Made by a program: the position numbers and the translations under genes. Positions 55,394 to 64,000 of a DNA stretch of 64,000 nucleotides are shown piece after piece. This DNA is from Brachynemurus nebulosus. Taxonomy: Eukaryota; Arthropoda; Insecta; Neuroptera; Myrmeleontidae. The stretch is taken from positions 1,789,001 to 1,853,000 of the forward strand of contig JAPWDM010000021.1 in assembly GCA_035578155.1 (NCBI GenBank), given 5' to 3'. Position 1 is the first letter of the stretch, and the number at the start of each line of letters is the position of its first letter. Below the pieces are notes generated by a model that saw nothing but the letters and a program-made list of their open reading frames with translations, was not told where the DNA came from and did not search any database.

Positions 55394-56262
55394 TTAATCA
55401 TCATCATAATCGCTAGCATCTTCTTTATCCAGATAATCACCTAGTGGCTCAATAACTTCAGCCTTTTGAAGTTCGCGAAGTATAGAGAATATTTCTTGAC
55501 CGACAGTAGTTCCTTTTAAAGCATCTAACTCTTCGATTAAAGATTCACGATCGTCAACGTTAAACAACATGTTTTTATTTTCCTCTAAATTTCGAATAAT
55601 ACTGAGTATTTTTTCACCAGTCTCTGAAGTCTCGTATAAACGTCGCAATTCATCTATTAAAGTATTAGGATAATGCCAGTATTTTATTTTTTTCGATTGC
55701 CCATTACCACTTTCGAAATCTTCCGAGCCATTGTATTTGATACGCTTTGCAAGTAGTTCTTGGTTCGTTGAATTGACTGGACGTTTCATTGCTATTCGCT
55801 CATTAGAATTCTCACCTTTATTTTGAGTTTCTTTGATTAATAAAATATCCAAAAGAGTTTGCAGAGCTGTAGTTAACTTGGGAATGATAACATTTCCACT
55901 ATCAGAAGTGGTTAAAACCCTGTTATTAGACTCATCGCTTGGTGTGTAAACATTATTTTGATTTCTTAAATTATTAAATTTAGTTTGAATTGCTTTTGAT
56001 GCAACTTTAATTCTTTGTTCAAGTGGATTGGACCTTTATTCAACTTTATTGTTTGGAAATTTACAATCAACATCATTCCTCCCGGTATCATAACTAGATA
56101 AGTCATCAGTGGTGTCTAATGCTTGTCTTTTTAGCGGATCAAAAGAGTAACTATTTTCAAAATTTTTGGTGAAAATTCCCGCATATGTGTATCTCTTATA
56201 TGACGTGAAAGAGAATCTTTCCGCGAGAAGCTTTTATAGCACTGCGTACACTCGAACATTAT
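55394..56262 (-). pseudogene. C2H2 zinc-finger protein with duplicated C-terminal module
   Basis: The ATG at 56262 begins a classical C2H2 finger (FECTQCYKSFSRKDSLSRHIRDTH; CX2CX12HX4H). After a frame change near 56165 the frame continues (DPLKRQALDTTDD), with one in-frame TAA near 56032, through PLEQRIKVASKAIQTKFNNL to an intact 152-codon end at 55394. The C-terminus carries two or three related helical units (LIDELRRLYETSETGEKILSII, LIEELDALKGTTVGQEIFSIL, then AEVIE). The helical and C-terminal parts match the 331-aa protein of the intact Polinton, which has one such unit and no finger. Function unknown; DNA binding is inferred. Confidence 0.6.
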
Positions 56263-56329
56263 AATAGATGTGTAAAGCTCACTAGTCTTACAAGATTAAT
56301 TCAGAATTGTTTTAGCGATTACTTATATA

Positions 56330-56832
56330 CTCCACCACCACCACCACATCTGAGTTACTCATTTTACTCCATGAACTAGCGGTTGCTTACACATTTTACT
56401 CATTTTACCGCCATACGCTCTTTCAGTTTGGAAATTAGTTCAGAAATTTGAATGAAAAACTATATGCAAGTGCCAGGTGACCGCATACCTACTCAACACC
56501 AACATTAAAATACTTGCTCCTGAATATAGGCAATTATATTACGTTGCCAAGTGGCCGCATACCTACTAAGAGTCTTATCAAAATTTAAGATATAATTTGA
56601 GGGTTTTAATGTGTTGTAAAATAAGAAAAATATAAGATTTTATACGTAAAATAATTTATTTTTTAATAAAATATACGTTTACAATATTAAAATTAAAAAG
56701 TAAATCAATTCATTTTCACATCTGACAGTTACCTTAATCTTACACCTAACATCATATATGTGACAGCTATTTACTAAATTCCGCAATATGTAAAAAACCA
56801 CTAGAATCAGTGCCTCTATATGTAATAAAATG
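56330..56832. promoter_or_regulatory. Core intergenic region with conserved block
   Basis: 56470-56568 contains two copies of a TGCCARGTGRCCGCATACCTACT block. The second lies in CTGAATATAGGCAATTA context that is conserved with 25665-25717 in the intact Polinton. A short CCACCACCACC run (56335-56350) lies at its left. No gene. 56580-56832 is AT-rich. Confidence 0.5.
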
Positions 56833-57129
56833 TTATCCTGTACGTAAACATTCCATGGTCTGTTCACCCAAATCCACGAATTGTTTTGGAAGGAACACTT
56901 GAGCATCTGCAAGTTCCACCGCAACCGCTGGCCCATATCGAGTTTCCATGCGTCGTACGTCGAGAATTTTCCACGTTTCATACGGTTTGAGCGTAGATAG
57001 TGATTTGAATGGTTTACCGGCACCAAGTTTATTCAACTTCTCCAAAACCGGATCCATTGTTTCATCAGTGGCAGTAAAAGTGGTCCACAGATCACTTATA
57101 CTTAACTCTACATCGTGTTGTTCAGACAT
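56833..57129 (-). CDS. Polinton-associated 98-aa protein, OB-fold-like
   Basis: An intact frame, MSEQHDVELSISDLWTTF..., with a C-terminal half KPYETWKILDVRRMETRYGP, AVAVELADAQVFLPKQF. That pattern (short beta strands, RxxTxYGxAVxVEL then VFLPxxF) resembles small single-stranded-DNA-binding-like OB domains repeatedly seen with insect Polintons. I base this on recollection of the family rather than on a search. It is the only clearly intact gene of this element apart from the small 69-aa frame, and no counterpart was found in the other Polinton. Confidence 0.55.
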   Translation of the reverse strand: MSEQHDVELSISDLWTTFTATDETMDPVLEKLNKLGAGKPFKSLSTLKPYETWKILDVRRMETRYGPAVAVELADAQVFLPKQFVDLGEQTMECLRTG

Positions 57130-57383
57130 TTTGCCAATACACTGCCAATTTCTGTTTCAGTACGTTGCTTAAATATTTTATGAGTTGCCACCACAAAAAA
57201 CCACCACCACCACCACCACCACCCCAACACAACTACAAAATTTGAGTTGCTCATTTTACCTCACCGATATATTTATTCTCACACAGCTACAAATTAAGTT
57301 ACTCTGAAGCAACCACGCCTTCAATTTCAATATTTAATAATCTTTCATGATAAGAGCCAGGAACAAGAACATCCCCAGATTGA

Positions 57384-59242
57384 TTAATTTAGATATTGCG
57401 TGCAACAAACACCGCGAGATGTCACCACCGATTCATTGTCTACAGTAAATTGCTGCTTCGATAGAATTAATGATAAGTTGTTCACTTCAGCTTCAAACAC
57501 CGCTGCTACCCCGCTATCACCACAACCGCCACCAAACCACCGCCACCACCACACAAACACCGCCACTGCCACAACCCCCATACAACCATCGCCACCGCCA
57601 CACAAACACCGATACCACCACACAACCGCCACACAATACCACCGCCACAACCGCCACACAATACCACCGCCACCACCACACAAACACCACCGCCACCACC
57701 ACACAAACACCACAACCGCCACACAACCACAGCTACCACCACAAAACCACCACACAAACACCACACAAACACCGCCACCGCCACACATATACCACCGCCA
57801 CCATCACACAACCGCAACACAACCACCACATTTGTGTGTTATGTCACCACCGCTATATAATTTGCTGAGTTATACTCCAACTAATACACCTTATCATTGT
57901 TAAAGGGCTCATACACACGTTATCATGGTTAAAGGGTATAAAATAGTTGAACTTACACAAAATATTGTCTATTGGTGTCATATACGTCAAGGGCAGTGTA
58001 AAGAAGAAATGGATTTCAAATTTGTTTGATGACACCGAAAACCAGCCGTGGATTTTGAATTTCGAAGAAATATTTGATGTACCGAAGATTTCCAGTCTGT
58101 GAGATGAATATTATTCAAGACGTTGTATACTTCATTGTACAAAATTTGTTCATGTTTATTCATTAGAAAATTGTATTCTTTTAAAAAATTTTTATATGAA
58201 AAATAAGTAGATTTTATGTAATAAATATATTTAAGCAATTTAATATTTTTGTATGCATATTTTATAAATAAACTTTTAAAAAAAATTATGTGCGTTTTAT
58301 TTGTTACCCTGAATTCCCCTATTTTTTACAGCAAGAATTTTCTTTCGTTAACCTATAAAAGTATTGAAAAAAATCTAATGATATTTACCATTCTAATTGA
58401 AAAGCATATCCAATGATACACCCTGTATACTAAAATATTTATTAAAAATATTAAATATACACCCGTTATATTTATATATGTATGTATGTGTATGCGTGTT
58501 AATGATAAAGTAGCAAATTCAAAATTTTGATTTTACATGTCAATTCTCTAATATACCTACTGATCTATAAAAATTTATCAACTCAATTACTGTTATAATT
58601 TTTATATTAAACAACGTGTTTAGATTATAGTAATTAAAACCGAAAAAATTTGAAATTTTGTACTGATTAAGATATGAAGAAATAACTTGTGTTCTTTACT
58701 CAAATATAAATATGAATCAGTATTAAAATGACATACATACAATGATTTTGCTGATTAAGCAAATTCTTGCAATATTTATAAATAATTTTATAATTAGATT
58801 CTGTATTCAGTCTAATCATAAACAAGAAATAGAATACATATTAATATACAGAGTTTATACATAATATACAGGTGTGTAGGTATTAAGATAATTTTCATTT
58901 GATTTATAAATTATCCTAGAAATAGCTTTGTGTTATACTCAAATTCTTAACTGATGTTTTACAATCTGCTTTCAAGGTCTGCTAAAATAAACGTTCAGCG
59001 AAAATAAATTTATTTTAAGCTGATAAAATTCTAAAACTAATACGTGTTTCAAGGTTAATTATATATAAAAATATTATGCAGTACAGTTGAAATCCAATTT
59101 CCGGCAGTACAGTAGAGGTCTGAAATCTGGACTCTGGAATCTGAAGTTAGTTTTTAAAATCATGATTGCGGCTAGCTCTTGTTACAGTGCACCCACAAAA
59201 TTTATCGTTAGCGACCGAGTTAAATGGTTTCTTTGTTCGTTT
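57384..59242. repeat. Right arm of the extended inverted repeat
   Basis: Mirror image of the left arm. From the core outward it contains AACACCGCGAGATGTCACCA, the minisatellite, penton remnant, C-terminal remnant of the hypothetical gene (57985-58205), the conserved subterminal region (58260-58905) and the inner terminal repeat. It ends at 59242 within sequence equivalent to 51190-51200 of the left terminal repeat. Confidence 0.8.
57515..57835. repeat. CCACCGCCAC-type minisatellite (right copy)
   Basis: Reverse-complement counterpart of 54930-55285 with the same unit vocabulary but different unit order and length. A shorter pure ACC run lies at 57193-57223. Confidence 0.9.
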
Positions 59243-59520
59243 TGTTACGGGATAGGTTTTTTTTAATAATGTTTGCACGCCATTGTCTTACTTAATACTA
59301 TATTTATTGACTCGTCATCATATACTTATATATACATTATAGGTAATTAACACGCAGTAACTTCCACGTATCCTACGCATCATACACATCATACCATAGA
59401 TCATAGATCAATCGATCTATCGCCACGCAATTCGCTAATACACACACACACTCACACAGACATAATATACATAATGCTAACGTATTACAATATTTGCAAT
59501 AATAACTGAAATACATAACA
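59243..59520 (-). repeat. 3' LTR (278 bp)
   Basis: On the plus strand it starts TGTTACGGGATAGG and ends ATACATAACA, so the ends form the inverted TGTTA/TAACA pair. It is immediately followed by a purine tract on the coding strand. Confidence 0.92.
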
Positions 59521-59534
59521 TTTTCCCCTTTTTT
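59521..59534 (-). promoter_or_regulatory. Polypurine tract
   Basis: AAAAAAGGGGAAAA on the coding strand, directly next to the 3' LTR: the expected primer site for plus-strand DNA synthesis. Confidence 0.85.
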
Positions 59535-59672
59535 AAAAAAAATTAATTCTTACAAATAACAAAATTTCAAATAAAACAATTAATTTAAATCAAATATAAA
59601 TTCATACAGCTTTTACAAAACACATTATATATTACTTAAACTTTTTGATAATCTACACAAAAGTACGTTTCT

Positions 59673-61200
59673 TTATTTACAACAATATCTGTCAGGCGGC
59701 TTTCGCGCTCTGACTGGTCTCGTTTCGGGTAACGTAGTATTTTCTGATGACTTACTCTGGTCCAGATCATCAGTTACAATTTCTGACATTGATTGTGGTA
59801 CTGGATGCCATTCATCTGGTAAAGTTGAAGGTTTCAATTGATTTACGTGAACTGTCCTAATATTGTTTTTAATATTTATAACGTATACATATTTACTAAG
59901 CTGTTTTACAACTTTTGCAGGAACCCATTTAAAATATTCCTTAAAATGGTTTCTGTATAATACTTTTTCTCCCCTTTTAAAAAAAATTTGTCGAGGTTGC
60001 CTATTTTGATTTTTATTATGTTCAAATTTTTTCTTTCTATAAAACTTAGTTTCATTTGAATATGTATAAACTTTATTTAATTTTTGATTAAATCTGACTC
60101 TTTTTCCAACATCACTTTGATACATTGGATTTATGGCATTCAGTTCCGTTTTCGGTATGAAAGATAACAGTAACCTGTTTGGACATTGGCTAGTGATGGT
60201 GCTCGGTGTATTATTGTAGTCTATGAGAAATTTTTGTACCTGATCTTCAACTGACAAGTTGCGAAGCTTGTTATCTATGGCGTATTTTCTAAAATATCCT
60301 TTTACAATTTGTACTCCACGCTCAGCCAACCCGTTTGATTGCGCATGGTATGGGGGACTATAAATAAGTTTTATATTATGCTTCTTACAAAAATTTTTAA
60401 ATTCTAATGATTGAAACGGAGGGCCGTTATCAGAAACAATTTCAGAAAAGTACCCATAATATCTAAATAAAAGTTTTAGGTGATTTGTGACATTCTTAGC
60501 GTTACTTTTATTTAATTGTTGTACATTTATAAATTTTGAGTATGCATCGATTACTATTAAAAAGGTAACATTTCTAAAATAAAAAAGATCTAAATGCACT
60601 CGCTGAAATGGAAAATCAGTTATTGGCCATTTAGATGTGACTACTTCCTTCGGTACTCTTTGGGTTACTGAACAGACTGGACATAATTTAACTTTTTGTT
60701 CTATGTCTTTATTTGAATTTTTCCACCAAAAGATTCCGCGGGCTAACATTTTCATTCGAACCACTCCTTCATGGCTACTATGTAATTTTGACAAAATTAA
60801 TTCTTTAAAGTTATCTGGTATCACAATACTGTTATTGAAATATAGACATCCGTCCTCAATGCTTAAATTGTTTCTTAATTTATAATAATATTTTAATGGC
60901 TCAGACCACTGTTTCCACGACTTACACGGCCACCCATTTTTTACATAATCATAAACTTTATTTAATATAAAATCATTTGCTATTTCATGGCGTACATCCT
61001 TAAGTTTTACTTCTAAACTATCTACGTCATTTATATGATTAATATTTCCTATTGCGTCTGAGTCTATTTCCGTAGGGTTTTCAATTGGTAACCTACTCAA
61101 GGCATCTACGTGTGTCATATTTCTTGCGGGTCTGTGTTGAAAGTCATAATCAAACATTGATAGTGTTACTGCCCAACGTTGTAACCGAGAACAAGCTATG
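59673..61200 (-). pseudogene. Gypsy integrase and RNase H end
   Basis: A long intact frame downstream of a frame change near 61200. It opens with the end of RNase H/connection (MFDYDFQHRPARNMTHVDAL at 61157), then the integrase zinc finger (LHSSHEGVVRMKML...CPVCSVTQR), the catalytic core (HLDLFYFRNVTFLIVID with first Asp, VSDNGPPFQS second Asp, SNGLAERGVQIVK with Glu) and a basic C-terminal domain (FKRGEKVLYRNHFKEYF). The domain order is typical of the mag/K02A2.6-like gypsy lineage. It ends at 59673, about 150 bases before the 3' LTR, leaving no room for env. Confidence 0.88.
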
Positions 61201-61729
61201 GTAGACGTACCCTTTTTGGGTGAAATATTTCTTTTAATGCTTGTGCATCAGAAGCTAGAGTAAATTCATGACCGTATATGTATTTATAAAATTGTTTCAT
61301 TGCAAATATTATAGCTAATCCTTCTCTGTACAATTGACTATAATTCTTTTCTGCGGGCGATAATGTACTAGACGCGAAAAGTACTGGTTTTTCTATTCCA
61401 TCTACTACATGACATAAAATAGCACCTACCCCATGGGGACTCACATCTGCTACTACTACTATCGGTTTATTTGGATCATATATTTCTAATAACGCGTTTT
61501 GTTGTAGTAGCAATTTACTTTTCTCAAAAGTTTTTTGACATTCCGGTGTCCATACAAATTTTGTATCTTTACGTAATAATTTATATAATTCGCGAAGTTC
61601 CGACGATAAATTTGGAATGAATCTTGAATAATAATTTAACAAACCTAAATACGACTGAAGTTCAGTCAGATTTTTCGGACTTGGAGCATCTACAATAGCT
61701 TTTATTTTAGTTTCGCTAGGTTTTATTCC
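61196..61729 (-). pseudogene. Gypsy RT thumb and RNase H segment
   Basis: Same frame as the upstream RT, separated from it only by a TAG at 61727-61729 within LGHTLTE-stop-GIKPSETK. It contains YLGLLNYYSRFIPNL, VVVADVSPHGVGAIL (RNase H first Asp), FASSTLSPAEKNYSQLYREGLAI and YGHEFTLASDAQALKEI. It ends by a one-base loss in an A run near 61213, after which the frame shifts. Confidence 0.85.
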
Positions 61730-63355
61730 CTACTCAGTAAGGGTATGTCCTAGATAATCAATACTAGTGTTAAAAAATTTACACTTTTCTATATTTATAC
61801 GAACATTAAAATTGTTTAATCGTTCCAACACTAACTTTAATTTTTGTTTACAATTTTCAAAATTTTCAACTCCGATTAAGATATCATCTAAATAACAAAA
61901 TACTTTTGGAATACCCTGTAAAATTTGATCCATTACTGACTGGAAAATCGATGGCGCCAAGGCCACCCCAAAACATAATCTAGTGTACCTTAATAATCCT
62001 TTGAAGGTGTTAATCGTGAGGTATTTTTGCGACTGTTCTGATACTGGTAACTGTTGGTATGCTCCAGTTAAATCTAATGTGCAAAATATTTTACAATTAG
62101 CTAAGCTTGCAAATAAATCGTCTATCCTAGGTAGTGGATAATGCTCTGTTCGTAAGTACGGATTAATGGTAACTTTACAGTCAATACACAACCGAATACC
62201 GCCATTCGATTTTTTTACTACTACAATGGGTGATGCCCATTCTGAATGTTGTACGGGAACAAGGATACCTTGTTCGCATAATTTATCCAATTCGGAACTA
62301 ACCTGATCTCTAAACTTAAATGGTATTGGATAAGCCTTATGAAAAATAGGTACAATATTACTATCTAAAATAATTTCCGCTTTAAAATTTTTTATGGTTT
62401 GGCCTGGCTGAGTGGATAGTACATTAGGATATTCTACTTTTATAGAATCAATTAAACTTTTATTAGCAACATGACAATTAATTTGTTCTACCATATACAA
62501 AGTTCGCCAATTTGGGAACAGTTCGTCTAACCAATCGCGTCCCATTAACGATGGTAATGATTTTCTTCCACAAACTACTACTAATTCAAGATATTTTTCC
62601 GGACCGTCACTGTTTGTCCTTACACGTACTGCTGTCCTTCCAACCGTGCTAACTACTTCGCCTGTAACAGATAACAAAAGTTTAGGTTCTTGTATTAAAG
62701 GTAAATTTGGAAATTGCTCGATAAACTTATCTTTTGAGATAATACTAACACAGGAACCGGTGTCACATTCCATAGATATTTGCTTATTTTCTACCCATAA
62801 ATCTACAGTCAACGGACTATGAATCCTCATTATATTAGCAGTGTTCCTTTCAACTACAGTCCCTTCGGCTACACTGTTGATTTCCCCGTATTCTTCGCTG
62901 TCGACTTCAACTTGATTTACTCTTCGGGATTCGGAAGGTGAACGTAATCGCGCTGATGGTGAAGGTGAACGGAACCGCATATTTCGACTTATACATGCTT
63001 TCGCCATATGACCATATTTTCCGCATTTAAAACATTTTAAACCCCTTGCTGGACAACTGTTAGCTGGATGTGAATTCCCACAACGGCTGCAAATTTCTCT
63101 GACCTTGGAAGAACTTCTAATTTGTGACGATTGAAACGAACGATGTCGTCGATTTGACCGCGATCTTGCTGCTGGTGTGTAAATTTTCGCTACTTCCTGT
63201 ACCGACATACGTTTATTTTCCTTTGTAGCTAATTCCCAACTAATGGCCATGGTAACTGCTTTTTCTAAAGACAAATTTGTTTCCTTTAATAACGTCATTC
63301 TTAATTCTTCACTAATTAACCCAAATACAAATCGGTCCCGCAGTGCATCGTTCAA
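61730..63355 (-). pseudogene. gag-pol: Gypsy gag C-terminus, protease and reverse transcriptase
   Basis: Begins in late capsid (RDRFVFGLISEELR), followed by two zinc knuckles (CSRCGNSHPANSC and CFKCGKYGHMAKAC), an aspartic protease with ECDTGSCVSIIS, the PIPFKFRDQVSSELDKL RT entry, WASPIVVVKKSNGGIRLCID, FCTLDLTGAYQQLPV and the catalytic CYLDDILIG. Gag and pol are in one frame here, so no programmed frameshift is needed between them, as in mag-type elements. It is terminated by the TAG just after the RT. Confidence 0.9.
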
Positions 63356-63753
63356 AAATGGTCCGAAAGTAAAGTTTGCGCACGTGCTCTCAATTCCACT
63401 TCAAATTCAGCAATCGATTGGCACATTTTTTGATCTTCTTTATGAAATTTGTACCGTTCCGCAATGATATTTGTTAAAGGCGTAAAATGTAGCTTTAATT
63501 TGCTTACTAATTCTAAATATGATTTTTTGGCTGGTACTTCCGGTGCAAAAAGTTTTTTCAAAACTGAATACGTTTCCGCGCCAATATAAATAATAAAAAA
63601 TGATACCTTTCTTGATTCTTCAATGTTGTTTAAATTAAAAAATTGTTCCAGTCGTTCAATATATTCGATAAAATTTTCACCCGGGACGTATTCATTTATA
63701 TGTCCCATTACATTACTCATATTACTTGCTATATGTGTTTCCTTTTCGGTCAT
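63352..63753 (-). pseudogene. gag: Gypsy gag N-terminal part
   Basis: Start codon at 63753 (MTEKETHIASNM). The capsid-like helical region (NFIEYIERLEQFFNLNNI, KVSFFIIYIGAETYSVLK, LELVSKLKLHFTP, ERYKFHKEDQ) is typical of gypsy gag. The frame ends at 63352 while the same protein clearly continues one base out of phase at RDRFVFGLI, so a single-base indel separates them. The leader of about 155 bases to the LTR is normal. Confidence 0.88.
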
Positions 63754-63892
63754 TGGTGAAAAACAAATCTTCTTTTTTCTCGGTAATCTTGATTTAAAAC
63801 TTGTAATATATTTTCCGAACTTCTTTTTTATTCTTTTTCACTTTTATATTTAAATTTATTTTACCATTATCATTTTTCTTTTTTTTTTTTGT

Positions 63893-63910
63893 TTTAATCC
63901 TCGTCGCCAA
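63893..63910 (-). promoter_or_regulatory. Primer-binding site region
   Basis: On the coding strand, TTGGCGACGAGGATTAAA follows the LTR end directly. TGGCGACGAGGA-like sites are usual for this gypsy lineage; I do not assign the tRNA. Confidence 0.65.
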
Positions 63911-64000
63911 TGTTACGGGATAGGTTTTTTTAATAATGTTTGCACGCCATTGTCTTACTTAATACTATATTTATTGACTCGTCATCATATACTTATATAT
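63911..64000 (-). repeat. 5' LTR (first 90 bp in window)
   Basis: Repeats the start of the 3' LTR base for base except one fewer T in the T run. The rest lies outside the window. Confidence 0.92.

Larger units (their letters stand above)
51353..55395. repeat. Left arm of the extended inverted repeat
   Basis: Continues the terminal repeat inward: 51353-51555 pairs with 58905-59095, and 53179-53830 with 58260-58905. 53877-54130 pairs with the C-terminal gene remnant in the right arm, and 54790-55395 with 57384-57960. The left arm holds two segments missing on the right: the 1.6 kb insertion at 51556-53174 and about 0.7 kb of capsid-region remnants. Confidence 0.75.
50473..64000. mobile_element. 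Second Polinton: deleted, rearranged and interrupted
   Basis: The left end AGTAGATAAGCTA at 50473 starts a terminal repeat clearly homologous to that of the intact Polinton (blocks CGTAAAACTAACCAACTTGA, ATGTGGGG, ACACGCGCTTGCCTTAA). Polymerase, integrase, ATPase, protease and most of the capsid gene are gone. The repeats extend inward so that 53179-55395 and 57384-58905 are mirror images, around a core of about 2 kb. The right terminal repeat stops at 59242, where a gypsy element begins; its remainder must lie past the window. The left-end flank is AACTCA. This is a non-autonomous derivative. Confidence 0.85.
59243..64000 (-). mobile_element. mag-like Ty3/gypsy LTR retrotransposon (runs past window end)
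   Basis: The 3' LTR (59243-59520) and the start of the 5' LTR (63911-64000, cut by the window) are almost identical over the 90 shared bases, differing by one T in a T run. Internal region 4390 bp, coding on the minus strand for gag, protease, reverse transcriptase, RNase H and integrase. Near-identical LTRs indicate a recent insertion. It is inserted into the right terminal repeat of the second Polinton. Three coding lesions are visible (frame change at 63352, stop at 61727-61729, frame change near 61200). Confidence 0.93.

Noticed and set aside
54930..57835. Possible CRISPR-like array
   Set aside because: Units are short, degenerate and contiguous without spacers, and the context is eukaryotic transposon DNA; this is a minisatellite.

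Overview
This window is AT-rich nuclear DNA of an animal, most likely an insect; hemipteran-type mobile gene families hint at the order, but that is inference. I see no convincing ordinary host gene. Almost everything recognisable belongs to transposable elements or integrated virus-like elements, stacked inside one another and separated by AT-rich DNA and long (TA)n runs.

Layout. 1-6128: a 1.56 kb fold-back element, a broken errantivirus-type gypsy pol-env piece (minus strand) and a broken transposase-like gene of an unnamed arthropod family. 6477-9455: long (TA)n tracts alternating with two inverted-repeat elements, one carrying a KRBA2-like coding fragment. 9690-11061: a 5'-truncated LINE. 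11062-15780: no confident genes, one TA-flanked short element. 15921-39545: a THAP/P-element transposase pseudogene whose two halves lie about 20 kb apart because an inverted-repeat element (18619-38741) sits inside it. That element in turn holds a full-length Polinton/Maverick (18979-34629) and a second nested stack (34749-38108, with a TTAA element and a hAT-type MITE inside).

The Polinton is the centrepiece: 15.65 kb, terminal inverted repeats starting AGTAG, a perfect 6-bp target duplication GATTTT, and a whole virus-like gene set. Leftward genes: a conserved hypothetical protein, double-jelly-roll major capsid protein, a small linker protein, penton-like minor capsid protein, adenain-type protease, PLA2-domain virion protein and a 99-aa protein. 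Rightward from a symmetric two-TATA promoter: FtsK/A32-type packaging ATPase, a Polinton-specific protein, a fibre-like protein and a chromodomain integrase. From the right end, leftward: a protein-primed family-B DNA polymerase with a 5' intron, and a 251-aa CxxC protein. Capsid, protease and polymerase each carry one single-base frameshift, so this copy is recent but, as read, not fully coding.

41445-42543: a second truncated LINE with 13-bp target duplication. 44502-49830: two same-strand paralogues of a DUF7869-like family, one broken and one intact with a small intron. 50473 to beyond the window: a second, deleted Polinton in which the inverted repeats extend far inward, so remnant capsid-region genes and a GGTGGCGGT-type minisatellite appear in mirror image around a 2 kb core with a zinc-finger gene and a 98-aa protein. 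Its left arm carries a 1.6 kb TG...CA insertion (possible solo LTR). Its right terminal repeat is interrupted by a mag-like gypsy retrotransposon (59243 to past the window end).
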